64,000 nt of DNA. It comes from Bacteroidales bacterium (GTDB lineage Bacteria > Bacteroidota > Bacteroidia > Bacteroidales > JAIOZK01). The stretch lies in contig JAIOZK010000007.1 of NCBI GenBank assembly GCA_021740625.1, positions 81,493 to 145,492 of the forward strand, written 5' to 3'. Positions 25,485-35,204 of this stretch are shown here, in pieces (position 1 is the first letter of the stretch; every line of letters begins with the position of its first letter). Below the pieces are notes generated by a model, which saw only the letters and a program-made list of their open reading frames with translations, ran no database searches and was not told the origin of the DNA. The position numbers were made by a program, and so were the translations under genes.

Positions 25485-28396
25485 AACAGCTCTCCCATCT
25501 TGCTCTGTTCGTACTGCTATTGCTGGCTTTGAAATTACCGGCACAAATGCCCTATTTTAAAAACCTGAAATCTGATTTTTTTTCAGAAGAGGTTACCATC
25601 AACAGGCTTTATCAAACCCGGGATGGTTTTATCTGGCTGGGCACTTCCGACGGACTCTATCGCTTCAATGGGATAGATTTCGAAAGGATTGCCAGGACAC
25701 AGAACAAGGCTTTTAAGAACATCACTGCATTGTTTGAAACAGCAAATGCTGTGTTATGGATGGGTATGGAAACGGGAAAACTGGCTGTTTTTCATCATGA
25801 AGAATTTAATTCGATCAAAACCGACACTTTCAATATTGAAGTGCCGGTTACAGATATTCTCCAGGATACCCGGGGCAGGATCTGGATTGCAACCTATGGC
25901 CAGGGCATACTGCTGAAGGAAGGAAATTCTTTTCTTTTGTTGAATGATCAAAATGGATTGAAAGATAATTTTGTTTATGATTTGGAACTGGGTCCGGAAG
26001 GAGACGTTTGGGCGGGAACGGATGCAGGTATCGCCATTTGCAGCCTCGAAGAACAAACACCCGAAACGCTGATCATCGATACCCGCTCGGGTTTGCCCGA
26101 TATCATCATAACCTGTCTGAAAAAAGATCAGTACAACAACATGCTGATTGGGATGCAGGATGCCGGCATCTGTTATTATGATTTTGAAAAAGACCACATT
26201 GCAATGATTGACATGATGAAAAAATGGAGGTTTGGTACGGTCACCTCCTTGATCCCCGCCGGCGAAAACATTTGGATCGGAACCTCAGGAGAAGGTATCA
26301 TCAGCTATCATCCTGAAAAAGAAAGGTTCAATCAATATATCAATATTATCCAAAACAAATCCTTTTTCCAGGTAAACGATATGATGGCCTGTATGGAGGG
26401 CAATTACTGGATTGCCTCAGGGAATGAACTGATCATAAGCCCGGGAGAGAAATTCGAATTCTTTCATACCTACCGGGGCATTGACTTTTCCAATCCGCTG
26501 GCCCTTCACGCCGACAAAGAAAACAATCTGTGGTTCAGTACTGAAAGAGGTTTGTACAGGTATAGGGGTACAGGTCAAAAAGGAGAAGAAATACAACAAT
26601 ACCGTTTCCTTTCAAAGTTCCGGGATTTGAACATCATGAGCATCTACCGCGACAGGCACGGATTCGTCTGGCTCGGAACATTCGGCAGGGGATTGTTCAG
26701 GCTGGACCCTGGCTCCGGGAAGATCATGCATTTCACGGAGAACGACGGATTGATCAACAACAACGTATTGTCGATCGATGGGAGAGATGATGAAATATGG
26801 CTCGCCACTCTGGGCGGAGTTTCCCGTCTGGAAATTCCCCCGGAATACGATCATGAAAAAAGGGATTTCATATTTCAGTCTTTCCGGGAAGAAAGCGGGC
26901 TGGGCAATAATTTTATTTATGAGGTTTTTGCTGATAGCAAGAACAGGATCTGGTTTGGCACCGATGGAAACGGGATCACTGTTTATGATAAAGGCAGTTT
27001 TACCAATTACAATGAAAAGAATGGACTTGCGGATAAAATTGTATATTCTGTTACGGAGGACCGGACAGGACTTATCTGGTTTTCCACTTCCGAAAGCGGT
27101 ATCTACTCTTTTAATGGAGAAGCGTTTAAGAACTATGGAATGAAAGAGGGCTTGCGCGACCTGAACATTTCGGGGATTGAGGCCGATGAGGATAATGATA
27201 TCATCATCCTGCACGATGCAGGCATAGATATTCTCGACCGGGCGAGTGATGCTTTCCGCTATTATGCAAAAGAAGTCGGTTTGTTTGACATTGATCCCAA
27301 TTTGAATGCGATTAGCAGGGACCAGAATGGTAATGTCTGGTTTGGGACACAAAAAGGCATAGTTCAATACAGGGCAAACGAATACAAATACCGTGACCGG
27401 CCCATTACGCAAATCACGGGCGTTTCTGTTTACCTTCAGCCCAGGAAATTTTCATTCGACAACAAATTTGCATGGGATCAGAATCATTTTTCCTTTTCAT
27501 ACATAGGTTTGTGGTATATCGATCCGCAGGCGGTAACGTATGAAGTAATGCTGGAAGGCCACGATCTGGACTGGAACAGAACCAGGAATCGATTTATTAC
27601 CTATTCCCAGCTTTCACCGGGGGAATATACTTTTAAGGTGCGATCTGGCCTGCGGGATGATTTTCAAAATGCAGAGGTCAGGGAATATGCTTTTGAGATC
27701 AGGTCTGCTTTCTGGAATACCTTCTGGTTTTACAGCATCCTGGCCGTCGCATTGCTTCTGATCATCTTTGCCTATATCAAATACCGGGAGAATCGCTTGC
27801 GGCTGAAGGAAAATCTGAAGAAAGAAAAACTTGAGTTTGAATTCCAGACCCTGAAAAATCAGGTGAACCCGCATTTTTTGTTCAACAGCTTCAGCACCCT
27901 TATTTCGCTAATTGAAAATGACGATCAACTGGCGGTGGAATATGTTGAGAAGCTCAGCGCGTTTTTCAGGAACATATTGCAATACCGGGATCTTGAATTG
28001 ATCAGCCTGGAAGAAGAAATCGGGATCATTGAAACCTATTTTTTCATTCAGCAAAAAAGATATGGCAGGAACCTGCAATACGAAATCGATATTCCCGAAA
28101 AATACCTGGACAGTTTTATCCCCCCGCTGACACTGCAGATGCTGGTCGAAAATGCCGTAAAACACAACATCATTTCCCGAACCAGGCCCTTGCGAATCAA
28201 GCTGTTTATCAGGGATGATGCGATTGTCGTCAGCAACCCCCTGCAGCCGAAGATGGAAAAAGAAAAATCTACCGGTGTCGGATTGAAAAACATCATGGAA
28301 AGATATAAGATCATTGCCGGACAGCAGGTGAAGATCCAAAAGGATAAGGATCAATTTTCTGTTTTGTTACCACTGATAAAAAAATACAAAAAATGA
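25481..28396 (+). CDS. LytS-type sensor histidine kinase with two-component-regulator propeller
   Basis: The 971-residue protein has a signal peptide and a long periplasmic part made of Reg_prop beta-propeller blades (WLGTSDGLYRF, IWIATYGQGILL, VWLGTFGRGLFRL, IWFGTDGNGI and others). A Y_Y_Y domain precedes one membrane helix near residue 750 and a cytoplasmic His_kinase domain with NQVNPHFLFNSFSTLISLIE, in which the His is the phospho-acceptor. An ATPase module with MLVENAVKHNI and GVGLKNIMERY follows. It phosphorylates the LytTR regulator encoded next, which overlaps it by 4 bases. The ligand is unknown. Confidence 0.93.
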   Translation: MKQLSHLALFVLLLLALKLPAQMPYFKNLKSDFFSEEVTINRLYQTRDGFIWLGTSDGLYRFNGIDFERIARTQNKAFKNITALFETANAVLWMGMETGKLAVFHHEEFNSIKTDTFNIEVPVTDILQDTRGRIWIATYGQGILLKEGNSFLLLNDQNGLKDNFVYDLELGPEGDVWAGTDAGIAICSLEEQTPETLIIDTRSGLPDIIITCLKKDQYNNMLIGMQDAGICYYDFEKDHIAMIDMMKKWRFGTVTSLIPAGENIWIGTSGEGIISYHPEKERFNQYINIIQNKSFFQVNDMMACMEGNYWIASGNELIISPGEKFEFFHTYRGIDFSNPLALHADKENNLWFSTERGLYRYRGTGQKGEEIQQYRFLSKFRDLNIMSIYRDRHGFVWLGTFGRGLFRLDPGSGKIMHFTENDGLINNNVLSIDGRDDEIWLATLGGVSRLEIPPEYDHEKRDFIFQSFREESGLGNNFIYEVFADSKNRIWFGTDGNGITVYDKGSFTNYNEKNGLADKIVYSVTEDRTGLIWFSTSESGIYSFNGEAFKNYGMKEGLRDLNISGIEADEDNDIIILHDAGIDILDRASDAFRYYAKEVGLFDIDPNLNAISRDQNGNVWFGTQKGIVQYRANEYKYRDRPITQITGVSVYLQPRKFSFDNKFAWDQNHFSFSYIGLWYIDPQAVTYEVMLEGHDLDWNRTRNRFITYSQLSPGEYTFKVRSGLRDDFQNAEVREYAFEIRSAFWNTFWFYSILAVALLLIIFAYIKYRENRLRLKENLKKEKLEFEFQTLKNQVNPHFLFNSFSTLISLIENDDQLAVEYVEKLSAFFRNILQYRDLELISLEEEIGIIETYFFIQQKRYGRNLQYEIDIPEKYLDSFIPPLTLQMLVENAVKHNIISRTRPLRIKLFIRDDAIVVSNPLQPKMEKEKSTGVGLKNIMERYKIIAGQQVKIQKDKDQFSVLLPLIKKYKK

Positions 28397-29154
28397 AAGT
28401 ACTGATCGTTGAAGATGAACCAATGACAGCCGACAGGCTGGGAAAAATGCTTAACGAAATCAAACCAGGGATTGAAATTCTTGCACAAACGGATACGGTG
28501 GAAGATACGGTTGCATGGCTGAAAAATCATACCGAACCCGATCTCATCCTCCTGGATATCCATCTGGCGGATGCATCCAGCTTTGAAATTTTCAAACAGG
28601 TGGAGGTGAACTGCCCGGTGATTTTTACCACGGCTTACGATCAGTATGCCATACAGGCCTTTAAGGTCAACAGCATCGATTATTTGCTGAAACCCGTCAA
28701 AAAAACGGAACTGGCCGAAAGCCTGAAGAAACTGGAAAAGCTGCAAAGATCATCCGGACAAATCCTGGATTATTCAAAATTGCCCGAACTGCTTGGAAAA
28801 GAAAATGTGGAATACCGGAAACGCTTCATGATCCGCATTGGCTCACAGTTCAGGGTTGTGGCCATCGAAGCGGTGGCTTATTTCTACATCGACCAGAAGA
28901 TCGTATATCTCACAACGAAAGACAATCATCATTATCCGGTCGACCAGAGCCTTGATCAATTGGAGGAACAGCTTGACCCCGAACGTTTCTTCCGGATCAA
29001 CCGGGCCTTTATCGTCAGCATAGATTCCATTGACAAAATGATCGCCTATTCCAAATCCCGTGTGAAAGTAAAACTAAATCCACCCTGCGAACTGGAATCC
29101 ATCACCAGTACCGACAGGAGCGGGGGGTTTAAGGAATGGCTGAAAGGGAAGTGA
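28393..29154 (+). CDS. LytTR-family response regulator
   Basis: The 253-residue protein has a receiver domain (VEDEPMTADRL, phospho-acceptor in LILLDIHLADASS, and the lysine of YLLKPVKK) and a C-terminal LytTR DNA-binding domain (AYFYIDQKIVYLTT, RFFRINRAFIVSI). It is the partner of the kinase encoded immediately upstream. Target promoters likely include the operon itself but no site is assigned. Confidence 0.94.
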   Translation: MKVLIVEDEPMTADRLGKMLNEIKPGIEILAQTDTVEDTVAWLKNHTEPDLILLDIHLADASSFEIFKQVEVNCPVIFTTAYDQYAIQAFKVNSIDYLLKPVKKTELAESLKKLEKLQRSSGQILDYSKLPELLGKENVEYRKRFMIRIGSQFRVVAIEAVAYFYIDQKIVYLTTKDNHHYPVDQSLDQLEEQLDPERFFRINRAFIVSIDSIDKMIAYSKSRVKVKLNPPCELESITSTDRSGGFKEWLKGK

Positions 29155-29182
29155 AATAAATAGAAGTCTCTCAGTCAAAAAA

Positions 29183-31504
29183 TCACTTCTTTTTCCTGTA
29201 CCGCTTTCTGGGAGTATTCTTCGGGTCTTCGGCAATTTTGTAGCAATCTTCCAGGCTCAGTTTTTCTGGATCCTGGTCTTTGGGAATCTTGAAATTCTTT
29301 CTTCCGATCTTGATATAAGGTCCATACCGGCCTTTCAGAACTTTTACTTTCTTATCTTTATCAAATTCACGTATGGTATTTTCACTTGCCTTTTTTCTTT
29401 TTTCTTCGATCAGTTCGATGGCTCGCTCCTGGCCAATGCCAGCGGGATCATCTTCTTTCTTCAGTGAAAAGAACTGGTTGTCGTGCCGCACATACGGACC
29501 AAAACGGCCGATGTTCACCGTCAGCTCTTTTCCTTCATATTCACCGATAGACCTGGGAAAATCGAAAAGCTTCAGGGCCTCTTCGAGGGTGATGGTCTCT
29601 ATGCTCTGTCCTTTACGCATCCCGGCAAACTTCGGCTTTTCTTCGCTTTCGGTATCCCCGATCTGCACCATGGGGCCATAACGCCCGATTTTGGCAAAGA
29701 CGTTTTTCCCGCTTTCCGGATCTTTTCCCAGCAAGCGTTCCCCGCTGAATTTTTTCGTTTTCTCAGCCGTTTCCTGTATCTTATCATGAAAGGGACTGTA
29801 GAATTCCCCGATCATCTTGTTCCATTTTTTATCCCCTGCAGCGATCTCATCAAATTCTTTTTCAACCTTGGCCGTAAAGTTGTATTTCATGATGTTGTTG
29901 AAGAACTGCATCAGGAATTTATTGACCAGGGTCCCCAGGTCGGTAGGAAAAAGCTTGCCCTTTTCCACCCCGCTCATTTCCTTTTTCTTCTGCTCACTGA
30001 TCTTGTCGCCCTGGAGGGAAATATAATCATACTCACGGAATTCGCCATTGCGATCTTCTTTCACCACATATTCCCTTTTCTGGATGGTAGAAATGGTTGG
30101 TGCATAAGTTGAAGGTCTGCCAATGCCGAGTTCTTCCATTTTTTTCACCAGGCTGGCCTCGGAGTATCTTGGAGGATGTTTGGTGAATCGTTCGGTGGCC
30201 AGCATTTCTTTCAGGTCAAGTTCATCGCCTTTTTTCAGGGGAGGCAATACACCGGCTTTTTCTTCCTGTTCATCATCATCCCTGCCTTCCAGGTAAACTT
30301 TTAAAAAACCATCAAATTTTATGATCTCCCCTTTGGCAACAAGTTTTTCTTTCGAAGTTGAAATACTGATATCAACATTTGTCTTTTCGATTTTGGCCTC
30401 CGCCATCTGTGATGCCAGCGTTCTTTTCCAGATCAGTTCATAAAGCCTCTTTTCCTGGACATTGCCTTCCACCTGCCTTTTGTTCATAAATGTAGGGCGG
30501 ATGGCTTCGTGTGCTTCCTGGGCTCCCTTGCTCCGGGTCCTGAATTGCCGCGTTCTAACATATTCATCACCATACAGGGATTTTATTTCCTGGCTGGCCT
30601 GGGCCATGGCCATTTTCGAGATGTTTACCGAATCCGTTCTCATGTAAGTGATCTTCCCGGATTCGTAGAGGTTTTGCGCGATGCGCATGGTGTTGGCCAC
30701 TGAAAATCCAAGCTTCCGGCTGGCTTCCTGCTGCAGGGTAGAAGTAGTAAACGGAGGTGCGGGGGATTTTTGGGCAGGCTTCTTCTCTACCTTGTCTACC
30801 TTAAATTTAGCTCCCTGACAGGATTTCAAAAATTCAAGTGCTTCCTCTTTGGTTTTGAAACGTTTCGGCAATTCGGCATTGACGATCTTTTGTCCTTTGC
30901 CTTCTTTCAGGATCAACTGTGCTGTAATCCTGTAACTGGAAGTCTTTTTAAAATTCCGGATCTCCTCTTCCCGCTCCACGATCAGCCTTACGGCCACCGA
31001 TTGCACCCTTCCGGCAGAAAGGCCCGGTTTCACTTTTCTCCAGAGGAGCGGTGATAATTCATAACCAACCAGTCTGTCGAGGACGCGCCTGGCCTGCTGG
31101 GCATTCACCAGGTTTTTATCGATCTGCCTTGGGTTTTTGATGGCTTCATCAATGGCCGTTTTGGTGATCTCGTGGAAAACAATCCGTTTAGTCTTGTCTT
31201 CTTTGATCTTCAGGGCGTTCACCAGGTGCCAGGAAATGGCCTCCCCTTCACGGTCTTCATCCGTTGCCAGCCAGATCCATTCAGCATCCCTGGCTGATTT
31301 TTTCAGATTCGTGACAACCTTTTTTTTGTCGGGAGATATTTCATACTTAGGCTCAAAACCATTTTCAATATCCACACTCAGATCTTTTTTCGACAGGTCC
31401 ACTACATGTCCCATGCTTGACATCACGGTGTAATCTTTGCCGAGAAATTTCTCTATGGTCCTCGCTTTGGCCGGTGACTCAACTATTACAAGATTCTTTA
31501 TCAT
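29183..31504 (-). CDS. topA: DNA topoisomerase I
   Basis: Topoisomerase IA relaxes negatively supercoiled DNA. The 773-residue protein has the Toprim domain (NLVIVESPAKARTIEKFLG, ATDEDREGEAI), the active-site tyrosine in ESGKITYMRTDS, the LSAGRVQSVAVRLI motif, and three C-terminal repeats of the GRYGP(Y/M)V type (KIGRYGPMVQ, NIGRFGPYVR, LKGRYGPYIK) in place of classic zinc fingers. It ends in a basic RKRYRKKK tail. The length and repeat type are usual for Bacteroidota. Confidence 0.97.
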   Translation of the reverse strand: MIKNLVIVESPAKARTIEKFLGKDYTVMSSMGHVVDLSKKDLSVDIENGFEPKYEISPDKKKVVTNLKKSARDAEWIWLATDEDREGEAISWHLVNALKIKEDKTKRIVFHEITKTAIDEAIKNPRQIDKNLVNAQQARRVLDRLVGYELSPLLWRKVKPGLSAGRVQSVAVRLIVEREEEIRNFKKTSSYRITAQLILKEGKGQKIVNAELPKRFKTKEEALEFLKSCQGAKFKVDKVEKKPAQKSPAPPFTTSTLQQEASRKLGFSVANTMRIAQNLYESGKITYMRTDSVNISKMAMAQASQEIKSLYGDEYVRTRQFRTRSKGAQEAHEAIRPTFMNKRQVEGNVQEKRLYELIWKRTLASQMAEAKIEKTNVDISISTSKEKLVAKGEIIKFDGFLKVYLEGRDDDEQEEKAGVLPPLKKGDELDLKEMLATERFTKHPPRYSEASLVKKMEELGIGRPSTYAPTISTIQKREYVVKEDRNGEFREYDYISLQGDKISEQKKKEMSGVEKGKLFPTDLGTLVNKFLMQFFNNIMKYNFTAKVEKEFDEIAAGDKKWNKMIGEFYSPFHDKIQETAEKTKKFSGERLLGKDPESGKNVFAKIGRYGPMVQIGDTESEEKPKFAGMRKGQSIETITLEEALKLFDFPRSIGEYEGKELTVNIGRFGPYVRHDNQFFSLKKEDDPAGIGQERAIELIEEKRKKASENTIREFDKDKKVKVLKGRYGPYIKIGRKNFKIPKDQDPEKLSLEDCYKIAEDPKNTPRKRYRKKK

Positions 31505-31634
31505 CTTTTTCCTTTCTGCCTGCTAAAAATTTCGGGCTACAAAAGTATAAATTTCATTAATCTTACAAATCGGGCTTTTTTTACCTTAATACTTTTAACG
31601 GATAAAATGTCCTCAGTCGGGAGCGTAAAATTCC

Positions 31635-31755
31635 GGATTTCTGGTTTCGGATTCCGTATTGGGAATTTCATTCATGATTGAATTTACTTACTGTCATTAT
31701 GGATATTCAGTAAACCCCATTCCTGAATCCGGAATTCGAAACCTGGAATCAAAAG
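31635..31755. repeat. Imperfect inverted repeat in the topA-ppa spacer
   Basis: The left arm contains ATTCCGGATTTCTGGTTTCG and the right arm CCGGAATTCGAAACCTGGAAT, roughly complementary, about 80 bases apart. It lies between the 5' end of topA and the 3' end of the pyrophosphatase gene. The rest of the spacer shows no gene. Confidence 0.5.
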
Positions 31756-31782
31756 AATCATGATCCTTAAACAAATTTCTTG

Positions 31783-32454
31783 CTACACTGTCTTCAGCGC
31801 CGAATCCAGTGTATCAAATTTATGGAAGTAGTCCTCCATGGATCTTCTGATCACCTCGTGGGCTTCGTCTATCCCAAAGGTATGGGTGATCTCCACATCG
31901 CTTTGCTTGCCCGGGAGGTCTTTATAGGTGAGAAAATAATGTTTCAGCCGGTCGATGACCAGATCGGGGCAGTCGGAAATATCTTTGTAATCGCCATACA
32001 CTGCATCATTGTTCAATACGGCAATGATCTTATCGTCCGACTGGTTGGAATCCAGCATTCTGAAACCCCCGATGGGTCTTGCCCGCACCAGGATATCCCC
32101 ATGAACGATTTCTTTTTCGGTAAGGATGCATATATCAATGGGGTCACCATCTCCATGGATATCATCCCGTCCTGTTTTTTCCATACAGAATTTCGCTACT
32201 TCTTTGCCGCTGTATGTTTGCGGAACAAAGCCATACAGGGCAGGTACCGTATTGGAATACTTTTGCGGGCGGTCGATTCGGAGGTACCCGGTTTCCTTAT
32301 CCACTTCATATTTAACTGTATCGGTGGTCACCATTTCGACAAAGCATATCAGTTTTTCAGGAGCTTCCTTGCCGATGTCGACCCCATGCCAGGGATGTGA
32401 TTTATAACGCAATCCCATCAGTCTGCCAATGGGATCCATGATCTTGTTCGCCAT
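31783..32454 (-). CDS. ppa: Inorganic pyrophosphatase (family I)
   Basis: It hydrolyses pyrophosphate to two phosphates, pulling biosynthetic reactions forward. The 223-residue protein has the family-I signature GDGDPIDICIL (about residues 120-130), a lysine-rich substrate region beginning KYEVDKETGYLRIDR and the YGDYKDISDCP segment. The length is slightly above the E. coli enzyme, as in other Bacteroidota. It sits between topA and the exopolysaccharide region. Confidence 0.93.
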   Translation of the reverse strand: MANKIMDPIGRLMGLRYKSHPWHGVDIGKEAPEKLICFVEMVTTDTVKYEVDKETGYLRIDRPQKYSNTVPALYGFVPQTYSGKEVAKFCMEKTGRDDIHGDGDPIDICILTEKEIVHGDILVRARPIGGFRMLDSNQSDDKIIAVLNNDAVYGDYKDISDCPDLVIDRLKHYFLTYKDLPGKQSDVEITHTFGIDEAHEVIRRSMEDYFHKFDTLDSALKTV

Positions 32455-32618
32455 TTATGTTGATTTTTAGTTTTTTGCAAAGATAGGGAAAGTTTGCAGG
32501 AAGCCGGGAAACGGAGAACCTTCAAATGCTTTAGCCGAACAGGAAGCGCGAGAGCAAGCGTTTCGCTGGGAAAGGAACTTAACAGGCAAGAGACCAGCAC
32601 ACTATTTGGATAGCCACT

Positions 32619-33650
32619 CTAGAAAACCCTTCTTGCCAGACCCGGCCCGGTCGCCTTACAAAATCCATAAGGAAGCTTTTTCCATATCTTGTTCAGAAAA
32701 CCAAACTTCCTGATATTCCTGCCTTGCGGATGCGAATGGTTCCAGTACAAGGGCAAATCTTCGGTTCCCCATTGTTTTTTGTATTGATGCGTACCGGAAT
32801 TGAAAGTGCTTCGCCCGAAAGAATAAGTATCGGCATTTTGACCAATGGCATACTGGATCATGTTCCATTGAAGGATGTAAGAAGGATACAGTGTATTGAA
32901 TTTATCCAGTGTGGCGAAATAAATGTTTTCCCAAAAATTCTTATAACCAAGCAGAAGAGATGCACCAATTGGTTTTTTTCCGCGGTAGGCTATAAAAATT
33001 TTTCCTTTTTGCCCGGGATAAGATTTTATCAGCCTGGTATAGAAATCTTTCCTCAAAAAAGGAGATCCCAGGCGATGCATGTTTTTGCTGAAAACTTCAT
33101 AAAAATCATCTGCCAGTTCCTGTCTTCCTGTTTTCACCATGATCCCGTTCTTTTCCGCTTTGCGAATCTTTCGCCGGAGGTTGGAGCTGAAAAGAGCAAA
33201 TTGCTCCTCCGGATCCACGGCAGGCCTTATCAGGCTCATTACCTTATCCCGGTAAACATTATCTGTGAAAGGTATAAAACTGCGCACTTGCCAGCAAAGG
33301 TCTTTTTTGTTTTTGTAAGCCATCACCGGCAGGGCATCCCTGATCTCCTGCAAGGGTATAATAATCTTTTGCTTTTTTGAAAGATTGTTTTCCAGCTCTT
33401 CCACCAGCAATGACATCAATCCATCCAGTTCCCCCACGCTGAATTGATCGGAGAGGTTTCCCAGCCCAATCACCGATCCATGCGGCACAGAAACCCATTG
33501 CCTGCCAACCCGGACAAATGGTAATTGTGCGATCTCCTTTTCCCCTTCCCGTATCAGGCCCATGCGATACTTCCAGTCGAAATATTCTGCTATAAATCCA
33601 CTGAAAACAGGATCATTGTAAATCGTATATACGGGCAGAGAGGATTGCAT
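32619..33650 (-). CDS. FemAB/GNAT-like acyltransferase
   Basis: The 343-residue protein has two GNAT-like halves. The second includes FSSNLRRKIRKAEKNGIMV, GKIFIAYRGKKPIGASLLLGYKNFW and YPSYILQWNMIQYAIGQNADTYSFGRS. This pattern is that of FemAB-related or BioF2-like acyltransferases that modify peptidoglycan or exopolysaccharide, and family members are often linked to exosortase loci. It is followed, on the same strand and after a minisatellite, by the exosortase gene upstream. The acceptor is unknown. Confidence 0.75.
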   Translation of the reverse strand: MQSSLPVYTIYNDPVFSGFIAEYFDWKYRMGLIREGEKEIAQLPFVRVGRQWVSVPHGSVIGLGNLSDQFSVGELDGLMSLLVEELENNLSKKQKIIIPLQEIRDALPVMAYKNKKDLCWQVRSFIPFTDNVYRDKVMSLIRPAVDPEEQFALFSSNLRRKIRKAEKNGIMVKTGRQELADDFYEVFSKNMHRLGSPFLRKDFYTRLIKSYPGQKGKIFIAYRGKKPIGASLLLGYKNFWENIYFATLDKFNTLYPSYILQWNMIQYAIGQNADTYSFGRSTFNSGTHQYKKQWGTEDLPLYWNHSHPQGRNIRKFGFLNKIWKKLPYGFCKATGPGLARRVF

Positions 33651-33688
33651 GTTGCAAAGGTTTTATGCGAATGTAAGGAAAAAATTCT

Positions 33689-33938
33689 TCGAACGAAGTG
33701 ACTTTGGCGAATGAAGAGAACGAAGCGAAAAAAGCGAACGAAGCGAACGAAGCGAATGAAGCGAATGAAGCGAACGAAGAGAACAAAGAGAACAAAGCGA
33801 ACGAAGCGAACAAAGCGAACTGAGCGAACGAAGCGAATGAAGCGAATAATGGCCGAAAATATCGCTTCGTTCACTAAAGTCGCTTCGTTCGCTTCGTTCG
33901 CTCAGTTCGCTCAGTTCGCTCAGTTCGCTCAGTTCGCC
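33689..33938. repeat. TTCGCTNNN-type 9-bp minisatellite, array 1 (inverted halves)
   Basis: On the left, GCGAACGAA-type 9-bp units run from about 33706 to 33849. On the right, the complementary TTCGCTNNN units run from about 33862 to 33938, so the array can fold into a large hairpin. Six bases of the unit are fixed and three vary. The 3' end of the exosortase gene runs into the right half and its TAG (33874-33876) is inside the array. The unit length of 9 keeps reading frames open without implying a gene. Confidence 0.8.
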
Positions 33939-34500
33939 AAAACCTCTCAACCCAAACCATCCACAACACAAAGATCACTACATAATAGAAAGGTCTGAGA
34001 ACCCACATATGTGCAAAGTCCCAGCGTTCGGGCCACCACACCAGGATATAAGTGAGGGAGACGATACGAAATACATTCACGAAAAATATCAGGACCATGC
34101 CCATGGGGATATACCAGATCTTGTGTTTCCACGGCCCCGGGAATATCAGCAGCAGGAAAAACAACTGGTAAAATTGTTTCAGTCCGGAGCAACTGGGAAC
34201 GATCTGAATGTAGGTACCATTAAAATACAGGGTATCATTGTAACCATTGTGAATAAAACCAAAAATATTTTCCAGGCTCCAGCTTGAGGAAAGATACACC
34301 CAGTGTGCCAGCACATCGGCCCAATCTTTCAGGAAAGAGGTGGGTGTCCATTTCCACAACCAGTTCCACCAAAGCAGGTGCAGGCCCAGGGTAATGATGG
34401 CAAAAAGGGCCACATCCACCAGCGATTGCAGGCCTTTTTCATTGATCTTTTGCCTTGCCAGGTTGATCTTTTCTCTGATTGGCTCAAACATGCTTTTCAT
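33874..34500 (-). CDS. Exosortase/archaeosortase-family transpeptidase
   Basis: Exosortases cleave and sort proteins carrying a C-terminal tripartite signal, usually in connection with exopolysaccharide. From the ATG at 34500 the protein has about seven membrane helices with the catalytic residues Cys104 (VPSCSGLKQ), Arg145 (FVNVFRIVS) and His164 (DFAHMWVLRP). The family triad is complete. The last twenty or so residues (RTERTERT... to RTKRL) are encoded by the 9-bp minisatellite, so the natural C-terminus may be near residue 188. Upstream codons to 34653 are also repeat-derived and are not part of the gene. Confidence 0.85.
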   Translation of the reverse strand: MKSMFEPIREKINLARQKINEKGLQSLVDVALFAIITLGLHLLWWNWLWKWTPTSFLKDWADVLAHWVYLSSSWSLENIFGFIHNGYNDTLYFNGTYIQIVPSCSGLKQFYQLFFLLLIFPGPWKHKIWYIPMGMVLIFFVNVFRIVSLTYILVWWPERWDFAHMWVLRPFYYVVIFVLWMVWVERFWRTERTERTERTERTKRTKRL

Positions 34501-34527
34501 TTTGGGGCGTAAAGATAGGGTTTTATC

Positions 34528-34755
34528 TTCGAAGGGAGCGAATGAGGCGAACAAAGCGAACGAAGCGAACAAAGCGAACGGAGCGAACGAAGCGAACGGA
34601 GTGAACGGAGGGAACGAAGGGAACGAAGGGAACGAAGCGAATGAGGCGAACAAAGCGAACGGAGTGAAGTGTGGTTAGTTATTGCTAAGCTTAGTCACTT
34701 CGTTCGCTCCCTTCGCTCAAGTCGCTTCGTTCGCCAAAGTCGCTTCGTTCGCTAA
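34528..34755. repeat. 9-bp minisatellite, array 2, with inverted copy
   Basis: GCGAACGAA-type units run from 34528 to about 34670 and the complementary TTCGCTNNN units from about 34693 to 34755, separated by some 20 bases. The array lies just upstream of the exosortase start and just downstream of the four-helix-bundle gene. Confidence 0.8.
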
Positions 34756-34757
34756 AA

Positions 34758-35138
34758 TCACCATTTCCAGTTCTCCGAATTACTGCTCATCATTACCAAC
34801 ATTGCAAGTATATGATCGTATTTATCATATAATTCAAGATATGTTTTCTCCTGAATATATTCACCTTTAAAGGCATAGTCTAGCCAGACCTGTGTTTCAG
34901 CAGCCTCTCCTTCGCTATCAGATAATTTGGAAATAAAGTATCTCGGGTATCTTCTTTTTCGAAATGCTTCAGCAATATTCCCTGAAACTGATCTTGATGA
35001 CCTCCTGATCTGATCCGTCAGGGAGTAAGTCTCAAATTTGGGAAAGGTTTTTGAAATTTCAAAAATTTCCATACCAGCCTCAAATGAAAGCTGAAATACC
35101 TTTAGTTCACGATGCGTTCTGATTTTTGTTGTTTTCAT
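34758..35138 (-). CDS. Four-helix-bundle protein (S23 family)
   Basis: The 126-residue product has the family core SLTDQIRRSSRSVSGNIAEA (from about residue 40), VWLDYAFKGEYI and the helical ends. It is closely related to the protein at 55039-55413 and more distantly to 20147-20524. Its stop lies next to a minisatellite. No rRNA gene or retroelement is nearby. Role unknown. Confidence 0.87.
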   Translation of the reverse strand: MKTTKIRTHRELKVFQLSFEAGMEIFEISKTFPKFETYSLTDQIRRSSRSVSGNIAEAFRKRRYPRYFISKLSDSEGEAAETQVWLDYAFKGEYIQEKTYLELYDKYDHILAMLVMMSSNSENWKW

Positions 35139-35204
35139 AGGATGTTGGGGTTTTATCGTAAAAATAATATTAACTGCCGAAAAAACCTAACCAATAATAT
35201 GAAC

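Noticed and set aside
33711..33998. Open frame with KRT/MKR tripeptide repeats on the plus strand, and frames with SFA/SLR repeats on either strand
   Set aside because: All are translations of the 9-bp minisatellite, with no codon bias or start context.
34500..34653. Upstream extension of the exosortase reading frame
   Set aside because: These codons encode only repeat-type residues; the natural N-terminus begins at the ATG at 34500.
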